From assembly GCF_963678975.1 (NCBI RefSeq), contig NC_089274.1, forward strand, positions 48,328,075 through 48,392,074: a DNA stretch of 64,000 bases. Direction: 5' to 3'. Position 1 is the stretch's first letter, and each line of letters opens with the position of its first letter. Of the stretch, positions 1 to 11,100 are shown one piece after another. Source of the DNA: Dysidea avara (Eukaryota; Porifera; Demospongiae; Dictyoceratida; Dysideidae). Below the pieces are notes generated by a model. That model saw only the letters and a list, made by a program, of their open reading frames with translations. It did not search any database and was not told the DNA's origin. The position numbers were made by a program, and so were the translations under genes.

Positions 1-2377
1 GCCAGTGCATAGTTCTAGTTCTATTAGACTTTGTTCCAAGTCTGCTCTCTCTATACCACCAGTGTCTGTTTGTAGTGAACCTTGTGTTAGGACCGCCCTC
101 CTGAAGTCTCGATTGTGTTTTGTCTTCAGACTCCTGTAATAACACATTGATATGCATACACAAAGCAAAAAAGTGCAGCATCTATGACTAGGGAATACTG
201 GTGAATCATTCAGGTACTAGAGTCGGTGCAGGCTAATCCTTCTATGGCAGGACTAGTAACCTGCAGGAGAACTAATGCCTCACAGATAGAGGTCAAGGAA
301 CTTAAAGCTCCACAACAACCCTAGCAAGACATGAACAGTTGGGCTACACCCTACCCACACACACACGTACACACACATACTACACACCTCTCATAAGCAT
401 CCAGTCCAACAATTACTAGACTGAGTCTTTTGTTTTCTTGTCCTCTCTGAAGGTTCTCCACAAATTGTTTACAAGTAGGATGGTCAGGTGAGCTCAAAGC
501 CACACCATTCTGTGAAAAAGAAACAACACACCAACCAGTCAGAGATGCACTATGTGTTATGTGTATTCATGATATGCTTATCAATACTGTATGTTATAAC
601 ACAGCAGGAATTAGAAAGCATCAGCAAGCAAGAAATGCAGAAAGGGCAATAATAGAGTTACACAGTGTTTTTCAAAATTTACACAGAATGGTGTTCTATC
701 TATAGCCTATTCAATTATCATGCTGAAGTGACCTTATTAGTGAGGTGCCTGCTATTTCAGGGGACCATGGACAAGTGTCCTGATTATCAAAGTGTCCTTA
801 TTAAGATAGGTGTCCTGATTTCAGGGATCTAAATGTGTGTACACTTATACAAATGGGAACACACTCACCAACTGCTCCATCCTGCCATTTGTTACAAGTT
901 GAGCTAATTGTTCAGCATCAACAACAACCAGTAAATGTTGCTCCTCTTGTTGTGATGTAGTGGACACTATCTGTAATGACACACAATATTAGTAGCCACC
1001 ATGTGACTATCACAAATGTATCATCCCACTAGACACCTCTGAATGTCCTGTATACCTGCAAAGAGTCAGAAACTTTGACAGTGAAATTATGTTGAATGCA
1101 GAAAGAAATCCCAGACCAGGTGGCAAACAGTCTAGGCAAGTGCCCGAAGAGCCACAGTCTGGAATTGGAATTCAACCCCTACACAGACAGTGTGATGGAC
1201 TGCTTGTACTTCACAAAAGCTTTTTTGTGCGGTACAGATAAATTGTATTACCATTTTCTAGCCATGTGTGGTATGTCACTAACCGTGGCATCATCACTGA
1301 CAGTTCGGTTGACAATGTTCCGATGCCATGTCACTGAATTTGGTACACGATTTGACTCCAGCAAATATGTAACTTCAATTTGCTCCAGCTCTGCAGCCAA
1401 TGTTTCCACAAAGCCTGATCTCTTCATGAGAGCACTATCAACATGCAACACCATGTGTTTGACCCTCCCTCCTGGTTTGGTGTCTTGACTGGCTGACTTG
1501 AGTACCTTAAAGGATAGTAGTAGTCATGTTGTGTAGTCAGAAATTGAATGAAAACATTTCTGCATGTGAGATGACCAAATGTGCAGGAGTGTTAATGATG
1601 CCTACCTCTTTTATGGCTTTATCCGTAGCCTTCTCTTTAGCTTTCCTCTGCTTCTTCTCCAACCTTTGTTGTTCCCTTAATGCTTTTCTCTCTTCTTTCT
1701 CTTTCCTTTTAGCTACCCTCTCAGCCTGTGTGTCATGATAATAATAATACTATATGGTCTCCCCATACTCAATATTGTATTAACAAACTTGAAAGAATTT
1801 TAAAGACTACCAAAGGACAAGTAGTGTTCCAACTCTTTGGGTCTAAAATCTATTTTGGTTATTGATGTTATACAAGATTGTACACAAATTAGTGGAACTC
1901 TCCTTACCCAGCTACATCTCCCGACATCTCCAATAATAACAGATCAGTTACACGAGGAAATTAACATAAGCTTAATCTACCCCACTTCACTGTTGATTCT
2001 TACAAATTTAGCTTTTTTCCTAGATCAATAAATTTGTGGAACAAATTGCCAATTACTAATGATTGTACACTAACTGAATTTGAACATATTTTCCGACTAT
2101 ATTTTATAAACAGTAATCTAAGATATTGTATTGATACTCAATTTTTTGTGAGTTTACAATTATTAACTACAAGCGACTAGTGATCGCCTAGTACCTTCCT
2201 GCGGTCTGCGGAGCTCACGGTACAATCTTGAGAGTCTGTTTGTGATGACAAGGTAGCCGCCTCTTCTTGTGAGCTCTCAGAACTGGCCGTGGACACGCGG
2301 TTACCAACACGACATTGTCCTAATGGAAATTGTGGTAGATCCACTTCGTCATCGCTTATCTCAACTACATCGCACAT
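1..2377 (-). CDS. EME1: EME1-like structure-specific endonuclease subunit (3' part beyond left edge)
   Basis: EME1 is the non-catalytic partner of MUS81 in the nuclear endonuclease that cuts branched DNA and crossover intermediates. The start at 2377 gives MCDVVEISDDEVDLPQF, an acidic N-terminus with a SUMO-interaction-like VVEISDDEVD. Exons read on the minus strand: 2195-2377, 1606-1725 (a Lys/Glu-rich coiled coil), about 1290-1480, 869-970, 388-509 and 1-133. The third exon contains HVDSALMKRSG and PNSVTWHR, matching the conserved LDSALL and PCSVTWRR segments of vertebrate EME1. Later exons give LLVVVDAEQLAQLV, RLSLVIVGLDAYER and ERADLEQSLIELEL, which fit the ERCC4-fold nuclease-like region. 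The junctions from the third exon to the edge stay in frame. The C-terminal HhH part lies outside the window. Family assignment is firm; the ends of the third exon are approximate. Confidence 0.85.
1805..2170 (+). mobile_element. LINE (non-LTR retrotransposon) 3' ORF fragment
   Basis: In the first EME1 intron the plus strand translates, with one or two stops, to a stretch ending in YKFSFFPRSINLWNKLP, followed by a short tail with FEHIFRLYF. The pattern YK.SFFPR.I.LWN.LP close to the end of the ORF is typical of CR1/L2/RTE-type reverse transcriptase polyproteins. Upstream residues RSVTRGN and HKLNLPHF fit the same tail. No endonuclease or catalytic RT motif is present, so this is a 5'-truncated dead copy lying antisense to EME1. 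Confidence 0.65.
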
Positions 2378-2526
2378 TTGAAATGTCCCGGTAAAACACA
2401 AACCCACAATCATATATTATATACACTACTTTAATACATAAGACATGACTTTATTGAAATAATTTATAAATCTTTGACGCTGCAATTTCATATAGTATAT
2501 TGTAGTGCATGTTGTGACGGTGTATA

Positions 2527-2832
2527 CTAGAAGCCGTATTCTGCAAAATAAATAAAAAATGCCCAAATAAAACAACGGGCGCTTAATTTCAACCCACCAT
2601 CTCTGTATTTTCTAAACGCGTCCATATACGCCTTAGCCTCTTCTTGGCAATTTTGAATTCTGTTAATGTATTCTCGCTGAGCACAGTCCCTCAATTGGGC
2701 ACGAAGTATGTTAACTTCTTCTCTGGCTATAAGTCTTTCTTTGTTACGTGCTTGTTTCTCTCGTCTCTTCGCAATAACATCTACAATTTGGTTGCCGTCC
2801 GTAGACGTTCCGCTGTCTTCTGTGTTGCTCAT
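2527..2832 (-). CDS. NDUFB10: NDUFB10-like complex I accessory subunit (short form)
   Basis: This is a small two-exon gene: exon 1 at 2598-2832, a 57-nt intron at 2541-2597 (GTGGGT...CAG), and exon 2 at 2527-2540 ending at TAG. It encodes 82 aa. The middle reads LRDCAQREYINRIQNCQEE, which lines up with the C..RE..N...NC..E segment of mammalian NDUFB10 (PDSW), a mitochondrial complex I membrane-arm subunit whose twin cysteines are oxidised in the intermembrane space. The vertebrate protein is about twice as long; the N-terminal half is replaced here by a hydrophilic MSNTEDSGTSTDGNQ leader, and the C-terminus stops soon after KYRD. It could also be another small CHCH-like mitochondrial protein. 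The start codon sits 91 bp from the RPL3 start, head to head. Confidence 0.62.
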   Translation of the reverse strand: MSNTEDSGTSTDGNQIVDVIAKRREKQARNKERLIAREEVNILRAQLRDCAQREYINRIQNCQEEAKAYMDAFRKYRDGGLKLSARCFIWAFFIYFAEYGF

Positions 2833-2923
2833 TCTTTGGAGGAGTGGTATAATTCCAATTGATACCTACCAATTAGAGGCGCATGCGTAATCAAGCACGT
2901 TCTCGAGAGCCATCGTGACCAAC
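2833..2923. promoter_or_regulatory. Shared promoter of NDUFB10-like and RPL3, with NRF1-type palindrome
   Basis: Only 91 bp separate the two divergent start codons. GCGCATGCG at 2879-2887 is the core of the NRF1 consensus (YGCGCAYGCGCR). In vertebrates NRF1 activates nuclear genes for respiratory-chain subunits, so the site fits the NDUFB10-like neighbour. A pyrimidine-rich 5' TOP tract for RPL3 is not obvious just before the ATG; transcription starts cannot be placed by eye. Confidence 0.55.
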
Positions 2924-4750
2924 ATGGTGAGTTGTGCGTTAGTCGTTATCTTTGTAATCCATGTAGCCGGTTGTGTTTAACTGCTTGTGTGGAGTTAAAA
3001 GATGACTAACTGACATTGTATTTGTTGTTCTTTTAGTCTCATAGGAAGTTTTCAGCACCAAGACACGGCTCTATCGGGTTCCTACCAAGGAAGCGATGTA
3101 GACGACACCAAGGAAAGGTGAAGACCTTCCCAAAAGATGATCAGACTAAGGCTTGTCATCTTACTGCCTTCATGGGCTACAAGGCGGGAATGACGCACAT
3201 TGTGAGAGAAGCTACTAGAACCGGGTCAAGTAAGCAACAAAAAGAAAGCTCTCATGACGTTTATCTTTCCAATCACAGAGGTTACGAAACACGAAGTAGT
3301 CGAGGCAGTTACGATATTAGAGACGGCTCCAATGATGGTCGTAGGGGTAGTGGGCTATGTGGAGACGCCACGTGGTCTACGAGCATTGAGAACCGTTTTC
3401 GCTCAGCACCTTAGCGAAGGCTGCAGGCGCCGCTTCTACAAGAACTGGTAAGGAGAACAGAGTGTAGCTAGATAGTGGTGTTTGTAGTTACACTTGTGAA
3501 CAGTTTGTGAATGGTCTGGTTTTGCAACAGTTCCAAACTCCTCTCAGACTTGCTGATGAGTTTGGTTCAATATTTTTACTGAAGGGTTCGATCAAAAAAG
3601 AAGGCATACACCCGTGTATCTAAGAAGTGGGAAGATGATGCTGGCAAGAAAAGCATTGAAAAGGACATTAGCTCAATCAAGAAGTATTGCAAAGTTGTCC
3701 GTGCCATCTGCCACACCCAGGTATGTTTTTAATAGCATTAATGGAGGCAACATGAATGTTATACACATGCTCTATTAGATGGATCTTATTGGCTTGAGAC
3801 AGAAGAAGGCACACATCATGGAGATACAAATTAATGGTGGTACAGTGGCAGATAAAGTGAGCTAGTATCATACATGTTGTTGGTGTTAGTGAAGGTCTTT
3901 GTTAACAGGTAGACTGGGCTGTGGATCACTTTGAGAAGGCTGTACAGGTATCAGAAGTTTTCAAGCAGAGTGAAGTGATTGATGTAATAGGAATTACCAA
4001 AGGAAAAGGCTTTAAAGGTATGTTAGCAGTTTCAGATGGCGCACTTGGGTAATATGACGTTTCTTCCTAAGGTGTTACATTTCGATGGGGTACAAAGAAG
4101 CTACCCAGGAAGACACACAAAGGATTAAGGAAGGTCGCTTGTATTGGAGCATGGCATCCCAGTCGTGTGCAGTTCTCAGTGGCTAGGGCAGGACAGACAG
4201 GCTACCATCATCGTACAGAAATGAACAAAAAGATATATCGTATTGGGGATGGATCCGACTCGAAGAATGCATCAACAAGCTTTGATATCACAGAAAAACG
4301 CATTACCCCAATGGTACATACAGTAATTTTAGTAATTGATTTTGATGGGATTTTCCTTTTATAATAGGGAGGGTTTCCTCATTATGGAGTGGTTAATCAA
4401 GACTATGTCATGTTGAAAGGAGCAGTAATGGGGCCAAAGAAAAGGGTTATTACAATGAGAAAGGTGAGCTGTTTCCTCTAGTGGACAATCACTTTATCAT
4501 TCCTTTACAGTCTCTAGTGACTCAAACTAGCAGGAAGGCTCGTGAAGATATTGAACTCAAATTCATCGATACTTCATCCAAGTTTGGTCATGGAAGGTTC
4601 CAAACAGACAAAGAAAAGCGAACGTTTATGGTATGTTTGTAGTCTTCTGGCATACACAATGTGTTCACTGTTGTGTGTGTGTGTTTGCAGGGTAAACTCA
4701 AGAAAGAGATGGAACAAGAGAGAGAGACAGCTGCAGCAGCTGCTGAATGA
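2924..4750 (+). CDS. RPL3: Large ribosomal subunit protein uL3 (60S L3)
   Basis: This is a cytosolic 60S subunit protein whose finger reaches the peptidyl transferase centre. Ten exons were read: 2924-2926 (ATG only), 3037-3229, 3279-3447, 3585-3720, 3779-3856, 3909-4017, 4072-4313, 4368-4463, 4511-4630 and 4691-4750. They sum to 1206 nt, 401 aa against 403 in human. The text is near-identical to animal L3: [89 protein letters not shown] and KFGHGRFQT. The loop residue normally methylated (H245 of yeast) lies in this GYHHRTE stretch. The first coding exon is just the start codon, an intron position also used by vertebrate RPL3. The 3' end converges on KIF19 with 371 bp between stops. Confidence 0.97.
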
Positions 4751-5121
4751 CATTTTAATTCTGTGAATGACACAAATTGAGAAATGAAAAATATGTACAA
4801 TATTTACAAGGGGTTGGGGCATCATGTCTTGTTACTGGAGAAACCTGTGCCAGTGATAGTTAACAGTTTGTTAGTAGGTTTTTGTAGTCGAGAGGAACCA
4901 TTTGGAATAGATCTAGTCCTAGGGTTGACTAGCGGTGTTTCAGCTTGTAGTCTTTGGTGGCTCTCTAACAAGGTATTGCTTGATCCAACACCTAAAAACC
5001 TATTGTTTCAAGTATACATTTTAAATTATAATTTTACCTTGTGCAATCTGAGGAGCATTGAAATCCTTTGTTTCTGCAGTTCACAACAAAGCAGTGTACT
5101 ACATGTGTCCACATTCAAAAA
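4751..5121. other. Convergent intergenic region RPL3 / KIF19
   Basis: This is 371 bp of 3' flanking DNA between two stop codons. It must hold both polyadenylation regions. The plus-strand ORF here has no recognisable product. No repeat or RNA gene is seen. Confidence 0.5.
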
Positions 5122-8100
5122 CTAACCTGTTGTGTGAAGTGGAATTTTCTTAATGTGTTCTTTTCTAGCTACATGAGTCTTGTAATACACCCTGTGGTAG
5201 TCGGCTGGTTTATTTGTGAGACTTGTGTTGCCAGTGAGAGTTTTGGTCATGGACATCACATTTCTTCTTGTCTTATTGTTGAGCAGTTTCTTTCTCATTG
5301 ATAGAGGCACCTTAGAGTCTCCTGCACCTCCCCTCTTTGGCTCTGACATGAGTGGTCTCCCTTTTGCATTGTGAGGAATTTGACTGGGAGGATTTGTGAT
5401 CTCCAAAACAGGGAGAGGGGAGTCCACAAATGGTTTTGTAGTGTTCAGTTTCTTCCCATTCGCCACTCTTACAGGTACCAAGTTGGGTTTGGTGTTCTTA
5501 CTACCTGCTCTAGTTCGTTGCTGCTCTTTCTGATGTACTAATGTTACAGTGGCTCCAGTGTTGCCAGCAACTTGTGGCAGAGTTGTTGTTTTGGTGGTCG
5601 ACCCATTGCTATTCTGAAGGCACAGCTCACTATGACTACGCACCATACCCTCATCTGGTTGGCTAGATTTAGCATCAAGTGAAGGCAATGAGGCCACAGT
5701 GTCCATTTTCTTTAACGGTTGTGGAGAGTTACTACCATTAGTAGCTACTGGTAGAACTGGTAGTTGTGGCATGGACTCCTCACAATGACTGTCTGCTTCA
5801 AAGAGATGAGCTTTTGAGTCCCCTATGGCTGTGACAAAATAACATAATTAGCAATATCGAATTGGCAGTGTATTCAAATAGTGTGGGGCCGCACACCCAC
5901 CAATCAGGATGTACTTGGGACCTTAACTAAGTGTCTGGCTTATGTAGGTGTCCTCAAGTGTCCACATTAACAGGTTCCAGTGTATTTAGACTATACCTTG
6001 TCTGTTGCCATAGTAATGTTTGCCATTGTCCATCAGTGGGTGGAGCTGTATGATCACATGATCATGAGTGACATCACAGCTGGCTACTTACCTGTAAGTG
6101 GGTGGAGCTCAATCTAATGGACAGTAATTGTTGTTGTTCTATTAACTGTTTGTACTGCTCCTCAACTGACAGTAGACACTCGGAGAAGTGATCTATAACA
6201 TGATTAGTAAATTAGACAGGTGACCTTATTGCCCACCATAACAAAGTAGGTAGGATGGTCACTTTTGTGCATAGATGATTGGAATTCTAACCTTATTTTA
6301 ATAGGGCCAAGTGTGGGACTGATGAGGGAGGGTATACATGGCTATAGGTAGCAACCTGAAATTTCGCAGATCACCTCTAAAATTATTTCTGAAAGATGAA
6401 ATATTGCCTGAAATTTTGTACATTTTGAAAGACATGAATGATGAAAGTTAACGATCAAAAATGTAATAGAAATCTAAATTTTACAGATTAACCAGTTTTG
6501 GAATGTTATGGACAGAGATGAAAGATGAACTGGTATATATTGTATAATTTGTATCATAATTGTAACTAGTGAACCTGCACATATATACCACATTTAAGAC
6601 AACAGACATATCAAAATAACATGTTCACTCCAACTAGTGTCCGCAGACCTAGAGCACTTGTGCTATAATGCTTTAACAAATACTGTATGTTTACTTGGTT
6701 AGGCATTTCTTACAAAAATCAATGCAGTGACCATTCATAATCGGCTACTGGCACCACACAAGTGCAGCAACTTTGAAGGTGCAGCATTTAACCAAGGAAA
6801 TAATATGTGCTATCTTTGAAGGTTAGGCCAACCTTTGTTAATTCCTTGTTTCCCGTCACCTACCTGTGTGCCACTTTGCCTACATACTGCATTAGAAATA
6901 TGAATTATTTCTGTGCTCAAGATCGAGATACTCTAATAGAGCAGTCAGCAACTCTAATATAACACTCAGCTATCCTACTACAGCAATCATACCCATTATT
7001 TATTGCCTGGGAGGCATTCAAACTCATCTAAAAGTGTTATTTTGTTACTAAACTTCCGGAAAGTGCTTTGTTGCACTTATGAAAAGCTTACAGTCCTTTG
7101 AAACATCTATCCTGTTGCTTGAAACTAATTCACTGGTGGACAGTGTATTGTCATTTGAAGGCTCATCAAAATAATGAAATTTTAGCAATAACTGCTGCCC
7201 TTACTACCTGATTGCTCTCGGGGAACAAGAAATCTTATTATGTTGGCCTTAGTAGATGATTTTGGCTCATTACCTACCCCTCTGACCAAAGCTGATGGTC
7301 CTGGTAGCAAACTTAACAAGGTCATGAAGTACACCATAAAGACCTACTTGACATGGTCACTATAATGAGGTGGTCTTATTAATGAGGTCATGAAGTACAC
7401 CTTAGCTATGTTTGGGACCTACTCGACATGGTAAATGTATTTCATGACTTCAAGTGACCATGTGTTAAGTAGGTCCCAAACTTAGCTAACATGACCTCAT
7501 TAATAAGACCACCTCATTATAGTGACCATGTCAAGTAGGTCCCAAACATAGCTAAGGTGTACTTCATGACCTCATTAATAAGACCACCTCATTATAGTGA
7601 CCTACCTTTGCTATGTTTGGAACATACTCAATGTGGCAACTATAATGAGGTGGTCTTATATTACAAGGTACCTCTGATAAGGCTCCTCTGCTTCTCAATC
7701 AGTTCCATACATTGTCTGTTCTGATGTATGAGTTGCTCCATCATTTGACGGACTTGCAGCACTCCATTGCGCACGTGAGACATGCTACGTACCTGATGTA
7801 TATCTGAAGCTAGTTCAGGACAACAACTACACTGCAATACACTGTGACTGCAATAACCAGGTTTGTGAACAGGAGTCTTCCACACACATGCAGTTTTGTT
7901 AATATGGAGGGCCATAACTTTGTTTCAATATATTTAGACTAAAACACTTTCCCCACTTATATTTCTGCTATGCAGTACTGTAGTCAATTTCTCTAGTACT
8001 TTCAAAAAACTAGCCAAGAAAAATTTAATAGCTGAAGCACATCTGACTATATGTGGTGTCCTCTTTTTAACTGAGGCAGCTCTCAGTGATCACTATATAC

Positions 8101-11100
8101 ATCATATCTATAGCTCGTTCTATTTACATGTACTTAAAGTTGGAAAAGTCATTAAAATGTGGAGACTCCTTCATGCAAATCCAATCACAACTGAATATAA
8201 TAGGATACTGTCTGATTCTAATTCACTGATTTTGGTTAGATAGTCAAATATTTCATGTTGGCTATCAGTCGTGATGTATTCAGCCAATCGCTGCGGAGTA
8301 TACCACAAAGCAATGATGTCACACACACACACGCACAATATACTCACATCCTTCAAATCAACAGCTCTACTCTGGGCCTGCTCCAGCCGATCCAAAGTAC
8401 TCTTCTGTTGTTCATGAAGTTGCTCTCTTTCATGATATAGCAGGTTCAATTCCTGCACAACATCTTCACTGCACCAGCCGATAGATCCTGGTATGTTGAG
8501 CATCGTAACTCCACCACCATCTGGACTAACACTTCCACCAGCTGTGTCTCGAGAATGGCCCAGAGCAGACGGCTTCACTGGGTTTGTTGACAGCAGAGTC
8601 ACCTCCGTACTGCTAGCTGTGTTCGCTGCATCATTAAGGGAAAAGTGAGACCCAGTGTTCCTACTGTCTGATCGATCCACCCTTATAAGGATTATAGTAC
8701 ATGATGATTCACTAGTTACAGGAGGTGCATCATTCTACTTACTCGATACTTTTGTGCCTCTGGATATCTGTTGAGTTTTGATAAAGCAGTTCATCTTTAG
8801 ACTGAAGTTCTTGTCTGTTTTGTATATGATGTGCCATAGTAGAGTGTGGTAATGTCCTTACCTTAAGGATGACTGCTTTTTTAATATGTCCTTCAATTCT
8901 CCACTAATTTGACTGAATTCAGCCATGTTACGGTTGTCACCTTGAACAAATAACATAACACTTACGCACACGCACATACAACAAATGCTTCGATTGAGTA
9001 CACATGGTCATGAAACACTCAGGTATTATGAGTCAGTGAAGACAAATCCTCACTAGTATATAACCCACAGGAGACTGTACCATGTCAGGTGAGGGCACAT
9101 AAACTCCCCCCTGAACCTGACCTGTTATGTGGGGCATGGTGAACACACACACACACACTACACTACACACACACAACACACACACTACACACACTACACA
9201 CACACCACACTACACACACACACACTACACACACACACTACACACACACACTACACACACACTACACACACACACACACACACAAACTGTGCTTAAGACA
9301 TACAGGTTGGTCTGTGCGCTATTAGAGTTAGTAAAGAGTAAAGATACCTTCTAACTACTGTATTTACACCACTTACCATGAGGTATGCTAAGAAATGTGT
9401 CCGGTACTTGTGATTTACGACGCAATCTGGTGATCTCCTGTTGCAGGTCAGCTATCACAGCAGTGTACTGTAGAATGTGATAGTTGACGTCTGTCGTGTT
9501 CTGCCGCACCTGAGGGAAGGGAGACTGTTATGACATGCATCTGGTTACTAGGACTAGGTGTACCAACTTTGGTTTTGATGTGTTTTGCTCTGTCTGCATA
9601 ACCGAGTGTGTTACGGGACTCTTCAAATGAATTACTAGCTGGGCTGACATGGGCTATCATTACAGTGCGACAGTTGCCTCCAAGTGCTTCCTGTAAGTTG
9701 TGCATGTAGTGTAGTGTAGTGTAATGTGTACTGTACCTTCAGTAATCTAGTCAACTTGCTATCCCGGTAGTTAATGTAGTGGTTCTTGTTGCCACTGACT
9801 AATGCATTGATACAGTTCCCTAATGCTAATAACGATCTATTGATGTGTGCCCCTTCTACCATCCGTCTGCCACGATTCTGAAGACGGAAACAAAGGACCA
9901 ACAGTACCACAGACCCAATTAAACTTGCAAGCACATATATAAAACCATATCATCACACACTTAGTTATATTAGTACACAGTATTACATTAGTGTTAGCCA
10001 CTTGCAACTTATTGGATCATACTACAGTACAGCTTTACCTTACAGTATATGTGCAACATTTCAGTAAATATATTATACCTGAGTCTGTGCTGCTCGTTCT
10101 GATCCAGCCAAATCCACCATATACAATCGTCCTGTTTGTACCGTCTGTTGTGCACCCACTGCCAGCCGACTAGCCTCCACTGTAACTTGCAGCACCGCAT
10201 GTGATCTGTGGCATCATGTGACATAACAATGTAATGCTAATTCCCTCCTCACCTTGATGAGGTCATATTGACAGCAGTTGGCTCACATGATCGACGTTCA
10301 TTTCCCATCTTTAGCAGCTGCATGACCTCAGTGGTGGAGGAGGTTTCCACCTCCAAGAGGCCAGCGACTACCACATTACCCTTGCTGTCTTCTCGCAGAT
10401 CCAAGAAGCCACTGTTAGGCCTCAGCAGGTCACAGATCATTTCATTGTACACCTGTGAGGGATCATGTGACTGTATGTCTGTCCAATAAACTAAAAAACA
10501 CTCCAAATGAGAGCTTATTAAATAAAGTCAAAGATTTGAGTTCTGGCTATGTGTTTTAGCTATGAAAGAACAATACCTACAAAAATGATAGGTCATAAAG
10601 TGTTCACACACACTAGAGGTGTTCATTCATAGCTATTCACACCATGATGATGTAATAAACTAATCCTTAAGATGGCTAAACAGATCACTCCAGGGTGTTT
10701 ACTAGAACAGGGACTGTTAAAAGTGACAGATTATCACCTCAAGGTAGGCGATGGTGGCTCGATAATTCATCACGTTTCTATCTTGTTGCATTTGCTTGAA
10801 GAGATCATTTAATGTCAGCACCATTATCCCCGGGTCTGAATCTGTACCTAACATTGTATAAGTCTTCCCTGTACCTGTATTGAGACACACATGGTTATAA
10901 CAATGCAAAGAAATGATAACTTGTCATTGTAAGAATCCCCAAAGTGACACTATTCTACAAAGTGACCTACCTAATGTAGCCACCTGTTTAATTAGGTCAG
11001 GAAAAAATTTGAACTCAAAGTGACCAAAATAACTAGATCAGCCGTGAGGTCCTAGTTCCTTAAAGTCATTGGCAGCCCAGCCTGCTATGGAATGAACAAC

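Noticed and set aside
4784..5125. 113-aa plus-strand ORF after RPL3
   Set aside because: No recognisable motif; it lies in the convergent 3' region of RPL3 and KIF19.
9127..9354. Plus-strand ORF of Thr-His repeats
   Set aside because: Artefact of the (CA)n microsatellite in a KIF19 intron.
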